Below are positions 42,829 to 49,573 of a stretch of DNA of 49,573 bases, in pieces. Each line of letters opens with the position of its first letter. The stretch's first letter is position 1. The stretch is from Caldilineaceae bacterium. Its GTDB lineage: Bacteria > Chloroflexota > Anaerolineae > Caldilineales > Caldilineaceae. Under the pieces are notes generated by a model. The model was given only the letters and a program-made list of their open reading frames with translations, searched no databases and was not told the DNA's origin. The DNA lies in contig JAPOVP010000004.1 of NCBI GenBank assembly GCA_026708085.1, forward strand, positions 1 through 49,573, written 5' to 3'. The position numbers were made by a program, and so were the translations under genes.

Positions 42829-44175
42829 ATGGAAGAAACACCAACAATGGTGCTCTCCCTGCCGGAAGGCTATGGCGCGCGGCGGCGGAGTGCTACAGAG
42901 AGAAGAGTTCAGCAGATCGTTGAGCTGGTGGAGGGGAAGAGCAACCTCCTGGTTCTGATGCACAACGATCCGGACCCGGACGCCATCGCGAGCGCGCGCG
43001 CGATGGAGGAGATGCTGCGAATTCATGCTCCTGGCACGCCGGTCACCTTAGGACACGGCGGCATTATCGGCCGGGCCGAGAACTATACGATGGCTAATGA
43101 GATCGTGCCCCACAAGGTGCGCATTTCGCAGCGGGCGGCCGCAGAGGAGATGAGCGAATATGACGGTGTGATGCTGGTCGATACGCAGCCGGTAGCGGCC
43201 AACCATCTGCTGTGGAGCACGGACTACCCCGGTGAAGAGGTGCTGGCCGCGATTGATCATCATCCTCCGCGGCGCAGCCAGCTGCGGGCCAGAGTCCACG
43301 ACGTACGCCCGGAGGTGGGCGCCTCTTCAACGCTATTGTGCGAATACCTGGCGGTGGCGGAAGTACCGATCGACACGCGACTGGCGACTGCCCTATTCTA
43401 CGGGATTAAGTCGGACACGATGGGCCTCAGCCGGCACACGTCGGCCCTGGATATCTGGGCCTACTCGACTTTACGCCATCTTGTCGAGACGGACCTGCTG
43501 AACAAGATCGAACATGTGCAAGTTCCCCGTACGTATTTCCGCAGCATAAGCGATGCGTTAGCCAACACGACAATCTACACAGTCTCCCTGCCCAGCGCCG
43601 TCGATGAAGAAGACGAGGAGGAGGCGGAGGAGATTCTGGACGAGGAAGAGGCAGATGGTTTCAGATCGGACCTTGAGCGATTCGATCTCGATATCATCGC
43701 GCTGTCGCGCATGCTCGCGCCCGGCAGTCCCGGTCCGCCGTCGAACCTGCAGGATGGTGGCGAGGATGGGTCTGAGGGTGAAGAAGAGACGGAAGACGAC
43801 GCGGACAGCCCCGGCGATATAGCCATCAGCCTGCTCTTTGATATGCCGCGCCCTGATATGGCCGCAGAGGTGGCAGATTTGTTGATGCGCATGCAAAATG
43901 TAGCCTGGGTCGTTTGCCTGGGAATTTTCGGGGACCAGGGTGTGATGTCGGTGCGGGCGGCGGATTCGAACGCCAAGGCCGGTCGCCTGGTACGCATCAT
44001 CGCAGGCCGGAACGGCTCCGCCGGCGGTCATAACACAATGGCCGGCGGACGCATTCATCTTCCCAATAAGACGCCGGCAGAGCGGATTGCCGAGTTGCAT
44101 GCGCTGGTGCCCCGTTTTCTCAAAGAGTTGGGCGCGGGCGACGACGTGGGCGTCGCGCTGCTGGAGGCAGAATAG
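42829..44175 (+). CDS. DHH/DHHA1-family phosphoesterase (NrnA-like)
   Basis: 448 residues. DHH core: MHNDPDPDAIASA near 44-56, DTQP near 118-121, and DHH at 143-145. The C-terminal DHHA1 segment GGHNTMAGG near 394-402 binds the substrate end. Between them are two acidic insertions (about 256-290 and 307-330, mostly Glu/Asp) that ordinary NrnA proteins lack. NrnA-type enzymes degrade short oligoribonucleotides or dephosphorylate pAp. First gene of an operon with the small protein and the decarboxylase. ATG 42829 lies close behind GGAAGAG. Confidence 0.88.
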   Translation: MEETPTMVLSLPEGYGARRRSATERRVQQIVELVEGKSNLLVLMHNDPDPDAIASARAMEEMLRIHAPGTPVTLGHGGIIGRAENYTMANEIVPHKVRISQRAAAEEMSEYDGVMLVDTQPVAANHLLWSTDYPGEEVLAAIDHHPPRRSQLRARVHDVRPEVGASSTLLCEYLAVAEVPIDTRLATALFYGIKSDTMGLSRHTSALDIWAYSTLRHLVETDLLNKIEHVQVPRTYFRSISDALANTTIYTVSLPSAVDEEDEEEAEEILDEEEADGFRSDLERFDLDIIALSRMLAPGSPGPPSNLQDGGEDGSEGEEETEDDADSPGDIAISLLFDMPRPDMAAEVADLLMRMQNVAWVVCLGIFGDQGVMSVRAADSNAKAGRLVRIIAGRNGSAGGHNTMAGGRIHLPNKTPAERIAELHALVPRFLKELGAGDDVGVALLEAE

Positions 44176-44221
44176 ATTCAGATGGCCGTCTTGCACGAAG
44201 AAGATTCGAAGGAGTTTTTCG

Positions 44222-44524
44222 ATGCCGATCAGCGCCCCATCTCTGGGAGATGAGGAAGACCGCCGCGATCCCCGTTTTCAGGATGACGACTTGTACGAGT
44301 CCGAGAGTCTGGAGTTTCCCGGATTGACGCCTGTCCAGGCAGAAGCTGTACTCAAACGGCTGGGGGCGGGCGTGGTCGAGAAGTTGGCGCTGGTTGAAGG
44401 AATCGGCTGGCAGGCACGTATTGAACGGGTGCAAGGCGGCGTAGAGATCCATTTCCGCGCACATGACGAACTGATCGACGATCTTCTGCGCCGTTGCGAA
44501 CAGCAGGCAGAACGAGAAGCGTGA
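44222..44524 (+). CDS. Small protein of unknown function, in operon
   Basis: About 100 residues. AAGGAG lies about eight bases before the ATG at 44222, a good ribosome-binding site, and the gene sits 46 bp after the DHH gene. The acidic N-terminus (about 1-25) precedes a compact helix-rich region [25 protein letters not shown] and [24 protein letters not shown]. No domain recognised. It overlaps the next gene by four bases (GTGA). Confidence 0.75.
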   Translation: MPISAPSLGDEEDRRDPRFQDDDLYESESLEFPGLTPVQAEAVLKRLGAGVVEKLALVEGIGWQARIERVQGGVEIHFRAHDELIDDLLRRCEQQAEREA

Positions 44525-45600
44525 TTGGCGGTCGCGCAACCGGTCCGCTGTCTGAGCGCAAGGCCACTTGCCGCGCCGGCAGCAACATCGCCTTCATCAA
44601 GTACTGGGGCGTTGCCGGCGACTTCGAAGATTTGAACATCCCACTGAACAATTCAATCAGTATGACCCTGGCGGACGCGCATACAACGACGACGGTCGCC
44701 TGGGACGACAGCGGCTGCCTGCAAGAGGATACGGTTGCTATTGACGGTGTGGAGCTTGTGGGGCCTTCTGCGGAGCGAACTGTCGCTCATCTCGACCGGT
44801 TGCGCGCGATTGCGGGCGTTTCCTATAGGGCCCGCGTTGTCAGCAACAACAATTTTCCGATGGCATCCGGTATCGCGAGTTCGGCCAGCGGGTTTGCCGC
44901 GCTGACCGTGGCTGGGGCTGCCGCACTGGGACTCCATTTGGACGCAACGCGGCTTTCGGCGGTGGCCCGCCAGGGGAGCGGGTCGGCCAGCCGGAGCCTG
45001 TTCGGGGGGTTTGTCGAATGGGAGCGGGGTTGGGGAGGAGAGAGTGAAGCGAAGAGAGGAGAGAGTGAAAGCAATTCACTTCTCGATTCTCGGAGTGTTG
45101 CGCGCCAGTTGCACAGTGAAGATCACTGGGCGCTGCGGGATGTGATTGCCATCGTCAGCACCGGTGCCAAGCGGGTCAGCAGCAGCAGCGGGCACCGGCT
45201 GGCGGCGACAAGCCCTCTTAACGCGGCGCGCACAGGGTGTGTCGGGGCGTGGCTGGAGACCGTTCGACGAGCTATCGCTGAACGGGACTTGTGTCTGCTC
45301 GGTCCAATTCTAGAATTGGACGCGCTGGCGATGCACGGGGTGATGATGACGAGCACGCCGAGCCTGCTTTACTGGCAACCTGGTACGCTGGAGGTGCTGC
45401 AGGCAGTGCGGACCTGGCGCGAGGATGAGGGCGTGCCAGTGTATTTTACGATCGATGCAGGGCCGAACGTGCATCTGATCTGCGAGGCGGAGGCTGCGGC
45501 TGAGGTGGAACGGCGTGTGGGTGCGTTACCGGCGGTGGGGCGGGTGTTGACGAGTGGTCCCGGGACTGGTCCAGAGTTGTTGGATGGGCATTTGATTTGA
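44521..45600 (+). CDS. Mevalonate (di)phosphate decarboxylase
   Basis: About 359 residues of the GHMP-type decarboxylase family of isoprenoid synthesis. [13 protein letters not shown] near 22-34 (usual KYWGK; Lys replaced by Val), P-loop [16 protein letters not shown] near 113-128, and catalytic Asp about 312 in TIDAGPNVH. Chloroflexota are known to have phosphomevalonate decarboxylases as well as the diphospho form, so the substrate is open. Residues about 169-196 are an extra insertion ([14 protein letters not shown]) encoded by a repeat. GTG 44521 forms a GTGA overlap with the upstream stop. Confidence 0.88.
   Translation: MIGGRATGPLSERKATCRAGSNIAFIKYWGVAGDFEDLNIPLNNSISMTLADAHTTTTVAWDDSGCLQEDTVAIDGVELVGPSAERTVAHLDRLRAIAGVSYRARVVSNNNFPMASGIASSASGFAALTVAGAAALGLHLDATRLSAVARQGSGSASRSLFGGFVEWERGWGGESEAKRGESESNSLLDSRSVARQLHSEDHWALRDVIAIVSTGAKRVSSSSGHRLAATSPLNAARTGCVGAWLETVRRAIAERDLCLLGPILELDALAMHGVMMTSTPSLLYWQPGTLEVLQAVRTWREDEGVPVYFTIDAGPNVHLICEAEAAAEVERRVGALPAVGRVLTSGPGTGPELLDGHLI
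45036..45069 (+). repeat. Purine-rich repeat inside the decarboxylase gene
   Basis: AGGAGAGAGTGAA occurs twice, at 45036-45048 and 45057-45069, with a 21-bp period, so the frame is kept (seven codons). The same 13-mer is found in the tail of the dispersed repeat at 18326-18338, and a one-base variant at about 42580. It encodes the insertion in the protein, absent from the usual family core. Confidence 0.75.
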
Positions 45601-45681
45601 GGGACAAGGGGAGAAAACTCTTCCCGGTTCGAAAGAATCATCTACGAAGCCTAGTAAATCGGGGGCCGCCATAGCGGTGGA

Positions 45682-46482
45682 ATGGCGTTGAAAGAATTCG
45701 ATCTACACAGATATCGACTCGATCTACACAGCTATCGCCAATCCCATCACTGGCGGATTGTGGAAACAGCGGAGAGTTTGTTCTTCATTGATGTCGCCCT
45801 ACCAGACCCAAACTCAGAACAAATAGCTAACCTGATTGAAATGACTGACCAGTGTCACCAACGCGTTCGTACGGCGCTAAACGTTGGCTCAGAAGTAAAG
45901 GACAAGGAACGTCAGCGTCGGGTCAATGCCTGGCTTTACGCTTCAGACCTTCTTGCAAAGTCTGACTTCGCTGATCTAGGTAAACCACGTATGTTCTATG
46001 GAACCGTCAATTCTGCAGGCATACATTTGATCACACGTGGATTGGACTGGGATGACCCAATTGTATTTCAAGGATTGCTCCATGAAATCGTCCATTTTTG
46101 GTGGGCTGACCAAATGGGCGAGGCGCCTTCTCTATTGAACGAAGGTGTTGCTGTCTACTTCGAGCACATTTTGGGGATGGACGCCGCGAAGGGACGTGAA
46201 ACACTGAGGAACATCTGGCGAGAATATGCCAGTACGGCGAAACCCGGATTCCTGCGTCGGCTTTGCAAGAACGATGTCTTTTGGACCGAAAAAGCCGCCG
46301 GTGAACCCGTCTATGAGATCGGGGGATGCTTCTTCTCTTTTCTTCTGAACACCTGTGGATTGCCAGGCGTAAAGCGCATCTTCCTCAGATCGTATTTTGA
46401 TGACCCTGACCTTTCAGAGCATATCGAGGAGGTGATTGGAGAGCCTCTAGACTCTATAGAGAAGAAAATCGCTCACCAATAG
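45682..46482 (+). CDS. Peptidase MA-like metallohydrolase
   Basis: 266 residues. Zinc motif HEIVH (134-138), with LLNEGVAVYFE (Glu154) about 15 residues on, the pattern of the peptidase MA/gluzincin group. No signal peptide is visible, so cytoplasmic. The coding DNA near the start holds a 21-bp tandem duplication (45699-45719 and 45720-45740) that gives DLHRYRL and DLHSYRQ. Lower GC than the neighbours. Start ATG 45682 has only a weak ribosome-binding site, and no neighbour is close enough to be an operon partner. Confidence 0.75.
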   Translation: MALKEFDLHRYRLDLHSYRQSHHWRIVETAESLFFIDVALPDPNSEQIANLIEMTDQCHQRVRTALNVGSEVKDKERQRRVNAWLYASDLLAKSDFADLGKPRMFYGTVNSAGIHLITRGLDWDDPIVFQGLLHEIVHFWWADQMGEAPSLLNEGVAVYFEHILGMDAAKGRETLRNIWREYASTAKPGFLRRLCKNDVFWTEKAAGEPVYEIGGCFFSFLLNTCGLPGVKRIFLRSYFDDPDLSEHIEEVIGEPLDSIEKKIAHQ

Positions 46483-47087
46483 CGCACGTAGGCTGGCCCC
46501 AAAAAAGCAGCATTCACCCAGGAGGGGACTACCTCAACATTGGTTTAATTCTAATCCACCCATAATGTAGTCAATCCAATAGAGCACCCACAAGGGGTGC
46601 CCCTACGGTGGGATGGCTGGTTGGAAGGAATTGCCAACGAAACATAGGCTGTCAGCGAGTCGTAGGCACATATGCAGACGACCGAAAGCCAGACGGATCT
46701 CTATGCCGATCTTGCCGTATTCGAAGAGGGGATGGAGGAAATTCGCCGACTTGCACAACTGGAAGTCCTCGCTAAAGTCGTTTAGCAAGTACGGGGTGGG
46801 TTGGCAGCCGATTCCGAAAGGACATATGGCAGCGATAATTCCGCTGTTCTTACCGCGGGCGTGCACTGACTGAATCCGGCCAAACTTCGACCTCTCCGAT
46901 TCCACCTCTCTTTGTCTATGCACAGAAACCCATACTGGCAGAAGCCAGTGGTCTATGTCGGTGCGTACCGAGCTCCAGGTCGTTAGGAGTGCGCCGACTG
47001 CTTCGTTGGAAGCTCCGGGGCATCGCGGCCAACAGGCGCTGACATTGACCTGGGCTCCGTACACATTTCCCTTTTTTGACGCAGACC
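46483..47087. other. Gene-free region with palindrome P
   Basis: 605 bp between convergent genes. It holds the palindrome at 46582-46612 (listed separately). The open frames here are without protein character. Otherwise nothing seen. Confidence 0.5.
46582..46612. repeat. Dispersed palindrome, copy P4
   Basis: GCACCC, ACAAG, GGGTGC followed by CCCCTACGGTGGG, nearly identical to the copy at 257-284. It stands alone, without the GC-rich hairpin element. Confidence 0.75.
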
Positions 47088-48446
47088 TTACGCCATTTTC
47101 ATTTCGGCTATTTCCTGTCTCGTGCCGGCGGCTAGGGAGAGCAGGGCCATCATTGCGCCCGCGCCGACGAAGACCCAGCCCAGACTGAGTTTGATCAGCG
47201 CGCCGGAGACGGCGTTTGAAATCGGTGAGAGACCTATTGAGGCGATCATGAGGAGGCTCATGACGCGTCCCATCACCCTTTGGGGCGTCCGGGCCTGGAG
47301 CCAGGTTGTGAACATGATGTTGGTGTATCCGCCCATGACGCCGATTGCTACTACCAGGCCGGCGGCAAGCCAGGTCGCCGTCAAGAAGCCAAAGGGCATT
47401 ATCAGAATGCCGCTGAGGACATAGGTTATGACGAGAAAGTAGCCCAGCCGCCTCTTGGGGGTAGGCAATGCCCCCGCCAATACCGCGCCGAGTAAGGCGC
47501 CGCCGGCATAGGCGGAGGAGATTATGCCGACTGCCAATGCGCCCTGCGGGAGCTGCGTATTTGCCAAGACCGGAATCCCGACAATGACCGGCCCTTGTAC
47601 GAAGAGCTCGATTGCCGCTATGAGCAGGAAGAGTGTAAACATGGCGGCGTCGGACCGCACAAATCGAAAGCCTTCGCCAATTGAGGTCCAAATGCTGCCG
47701 CCGTCCTTGTCTTCGGCGGCGCGGCTCTTGCCGTCTTGTTCCGCTGATTTTTGCACTTCCGGACTCAACTGTAGAAAGGCAAGCAGTAGGGAGGAGATGA
47801 GAAAGGCGCCGGCTACCACGGCGAATGCGAATCCCACGCCTGCCGTGTCCGCCCGCGCGGCTACCGTTACACGCTGCAGCGAGGGGAGCACATTGTTGGT
47901 GCCGCTGAATGCGGCGATCAGCGCGCCGGCCAGCATAGGTCCGACGAAACCGCTGGATTCCGTCGTGGTCTGCGTAATGACATTGGCATGACGAAGCTGT
48001 TTATCTGTCACGATACGCGGCAGAAGCGCTGCCTGAGCCGGATAGTAGAAGGCGTCAGCAATCCCTTTGGCCAAGGCAAAGAGGTAGAGCAGCCACAGAT
48101 TCAACATACCGGTCAGCACAAGCGCCGCCAGGACGGATCCTAAGAAAACTCGGACCACATTGCTGACCTGGAGAATCATGCGCGGGGAAGAGCGATCCAC
48201 AATCGACCCGCCGATGAGCATAAAGAAGACTGTGGGAACGCTGCCGACGGCGATGATCGCACCCACGGCCAGTGGGTCGCCGGTAAGGAGCAGGACGAGC
48301 CAGGGAAATGCGATCAGGTCGAACTGATCGCCGATGGCGGATAGTGTGCCCGCTCCCCAAAGCAGTCGGAAGTTGCGCGTCTTGAGCAGTTCCCAGAATG
48401 AGCCGTTCCCGACTCCCCCAGCCGAATCCTGGCCTATGTTATCCAA
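47088..48446 (-). CDS. MFS transporter (drug-efflux-like)
   Basis: 452 residues with 12 predicted spans. Early loop DRSSPRMILQVSNVVR (the MFS loop 2-3 motif region) and the mid-protein loop with charged segments (EQDGKSRAAEDKDGG). It resembles the MFS group of the macrolide/tetracenomycin exporter kind. The TTG start at 48446 is supported by AGGAGA about seven bases upstream. It lies 51 bp behind a TetR gene on the same strand, a common drug-efflux arrangement. Confidence 0.88.
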   Translation of the reverse strand: MDNIGQDSAGGVGNGSFWELLKTRNFRLLWGAGTLSAIGDQFDLIAFPWLVLLLTGDPLAVGAIIAVGSVPTVFFMLIGGSIVDRSSPRMILQVSNVVRVFLGSVLAALVLTGMLNLWLLYLFALAKGIADAFYYPAQAALLPRIVTDKQLRHANVITQTTTESSGFVGPMLAGALIAAFSGTNNVLPSLQRVTVAARADTAGVGFAFAVVAGAFLISSLLLAFLQLSPEVQKSAEQDGKSRAAEDKDGGSIWTSIGEGFRFVRSDAAMFTLFLLIAAIELFVQGPVIVGIPVLANTQLPQGALAVGIISSAYAGGALLGAVLAGALPTPKRRLGYFLVITYVLSGILIMPFGFLTATWLAAGLVVAIGVMGGYTNIMFTTWLQARTPQRVMGRVMSLLMIASIGLSPISNAVSGALIKLSLGWVFVGAGAMMALLSLAAGTRQEIAEMKMA

Positions 48447-48497
48447 TCTGTTCTCCTACGTTCCGAATTTGAAAAACCTGCTATTCGGTTGGGAAGC

Positions 48498-49046
48498 CTA
48501 TCTTCCCAGACCTCTCATGAGCGTGCGCGCGGCAAGTTGCGCAGCATCATTCCGCGCTACGGATCCGCTGTCCACGGCATACCATGCGCCCCAGATCAGC
48601 AGGTCTATAGTTTGAACGATCCAGGCTGTAGGTATGTCCGGGGAAAACAGTTCCTTCTGCTTGAGTTCCTGGACGAATCTGTTCAGTCTATCAAGCTGCC
48701 GGTCATAGGCACTGGCAACCTCGGCAAATTCCATCAGATCCGGGTAGGTCACCAGATAGGAATACCGATCTCCAATTGGCGCCAGAAGCTCAAACATCAA
48801 TTGCAGACTCTCTTCCGGTCTCAAGTCCGTGCGCAAGACTTCGTCCAGCGCAATGTCGATCTCGCGCAGAGCACCCAGGGCGATTTCTCGCAGAAGGTCT
48901 TGCCGTTTGGGGAAGTAGCGTTGCAATGTGGCGCGCCCAACTCCTGTCTGTGCAGCGACTTCGCTAAGCGAAGCGCCGTGGTTCGTTGCCAGCACGCGAC
49001 TCGAAGCTATGAGCAGCTGTTGCTTTCTTGAGTCATGTTTGGACAT
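48498..49046 (-). CDS. TetR-family transcriptional regulator
   Basis: 182 residues. N-terminal helix-turn-helix near 22-46 (ASLSEVAAQTGVGRATLQRYFPKRQDLL, the TetR G-T-L/TYxxFxxK pattern), followed by an all-helical ligand-binding region. It probably represses itself and the MFS gene downstream. ATG 49046; an operator-like inverted repeat lies two bases upstream of the start, so the transcript may be leaderless. Confidence 0.92.
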   Translation of the reverse strand: MSKHDSRKQQLLIASSRVLATNHGASLSEVAAQTGVGRATLQRYFPKRQDLLREIALGALREIDIALDEVLRTDLRPEESLQLMFELLAPIGDRYSYLVTYPDLMEFAEVASAYDRQLDRLNRFVQELKQKELFSPDIPTAWIVQTIDLLIWGAWYAVDSGSVARNDAAQLAARTLMRGLGR

Positions 49047-49047
49047 A

Positions 49048-49067
49048 ATGAGTCAATTATGATTCAT
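49048..49067 (-). promoter_or_regulatory. Candidate TetR operator over the start region
   Basis: The inverted repeat ATGAGTCA-ATTA-TGATTCAT (20 bp, one mismatch in the 8-bp arms) begins two bases upstream of the TetR start codon. On the minus strand it also contains CATAAT, a possible -10 box. Binding here would block both the promoter and translation initiation. Confidence 0.55.
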
Positions 49068-49390
49068 ATGGGTAAGCATTTATGTATGGTATCTTCCACT
49101 CTTGGACAGGGAATTGGGAATCATGACATGAGCGGGCCTTTCTGGCTGCCTGTGCCGTGCGGAGCAGAGGAGGCAGACCGATCTGGATTCTGAAGAATCA
49201 TGAATGGTAGAGAACAGTCTCGGCGGTTACAGCGACACTGCTGCCTACCGGACGAAGCTGTGAAGTGGGCGGCTGGGCGTTACACCTTCAGATTGAATAT
49301 GAATCCGTGTGTGAATGTCAGCTCCGTCCCGCGGCTGGCATCGTCGAACTTATAGCGCCAACAGTCCCGCTGCGGGTGAGAGTGGGTTCC
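49068..49390. other. Gene-free right end before the repeat
   Basis: Upstream of the TetR gene. I see no gene and no clear second promoter. It becomes repeat DNA from about 49391. Confidence 0.45.
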
Positions 49391-49573
49391 AGAGCAGGCA
49401 CAAGGCCGGCACCTACGGGGATTTGATGGGACTGGCGGGACGTGGTCTGGCTAAACACTTTCGATTGGGCACCCGTCACCAATGTCGACACCAGGTCGAC
49501 GAGGCATGTTGTAGGACCGGGGGCGTTGCGGGGGCGGAGCCCCCGCACAAGGGAGGGCCGAATAGGCCCGACC
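49391..49573 (+). repeat. Composite dispersed repeat, copy 4 (cut by window end)
   Basis: Palindrome-like GCAGGCACAAGGCCGGC at 49394-49410 and CCTACGG, a spacer related along its length to copy 1 (for example GGCATGTTGTAGGACC in both), then the GC-rich hairpin GCGGGGGCGGAGCCCCCGC from 49519, running off the window. It is the full-length match to 12644-12829. Confidence 0.85.

Noticed and set aside
46603..47691. A minus-strand frame overlapping the MFS gene in another phase
   Set aside because: It is composed of Arg/His-rich sequence out of frame with the transporter and has no domain.
1..49573. tRNA or rRNA genes
   Set aside because: I found no convincing acceptor-stem/T-loop pattern or rRNA-like sequence by reading; a covariance-model scan would be needed to exclude small RNA genes.

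Overview
The window reads as a chromosomal stretch of a GC-rich, free-living or host-associated bacterium, most likely a Chloroflexota (Caldilinea-like) genome. This is inference. It rests on gene families (phytanoyl-CoA dioxygenase, Gfo/Idh/MocA, DinB, DUF3500 and GH32 enzymes, a mevalonate-type decarboxylase), frequent GTG and TTG starts, and small GC-rich dispersed palindromes. I could run no database search. I saw no rRNA, tRNA, phage structural gene, transposase or CRISPR array.

Layout. 386-5651 (minus): an acyl-CoA carboxylase locus (carboxyltransferase, an unknown overlapping protein, biotin carboxylase, biotin carrier), interrupted by about 1 kb of non-coding DNA that carries three arrays of direct repeats with an exact 10-bp period. 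5858-6724 (minus): a membrane acyltransferase-like protein. 7136-12253 (plus): biotin-protein ligase, which can act on the carrier protein above, then a GT-C-type membrane protein, a site-2 protease, an HD-domain protein and a prephenate-dehydrogenase-like protein. 13071-14991 (plus): an exported protein made of four repeats and a lipoprotein. 15026-18029 (minus): aminotransferase, phytanoyl-CoA dioxygenase-like protein and GNAT acetyltransferase. 18434-19723 (plus): a glutamate-1-semialdehyde-aminomutase-like enzyme.

19732-26288 (minus) is a six-gene sugar locus: a Gfo/Idh/MocA oxidoreductase, two tandem copies of a GH32-DinB gene pair, and a hydroxyacyl-CoA/L-gulonate dehydrogenase-like protein. 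26673-30934 (minus) holds a large glycosyltransferase-like membrane protein, a mannonate-dehydratase-like enzyme, a DUF2283 protein and a HAD phosphatase.

30962-34642 (minus) is visibly more AT-rich and looks like a transferred defence island. It holds a beta-class DNA methyltransferase, a frameshifted restriction-endonuclease-like gene, an extra PD-(D/E)XK-like protein, two zinc-ribbon proteins and an MNT-type nucleotidyltransferase. 34848-42299 returns to carbohydrate and small-molecule catabolism (SDR, sugar isomerase-like, NAD-dependent epimerase-like, a lone xanthine-dehydrogenase-type molybdenum subunit, Uma2, DUF3500). 42829-45600 (plus) is a compact operon of a DHH phosphoesterase, a small unknown protein and a mevalonate decarboxylase. 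The right end has a putative metalloprotease and a TetR-MFS pair with a likely operator.

Small dispersed repeats (a palindrome, a GC-rich hairpin and a purine-rich tail in different combinations) recur at about 257, 12644, 18262, 42439, 46582 and 49391. The purine-rich tail also occurs twice, in frame, inside the decarboxylase gene.
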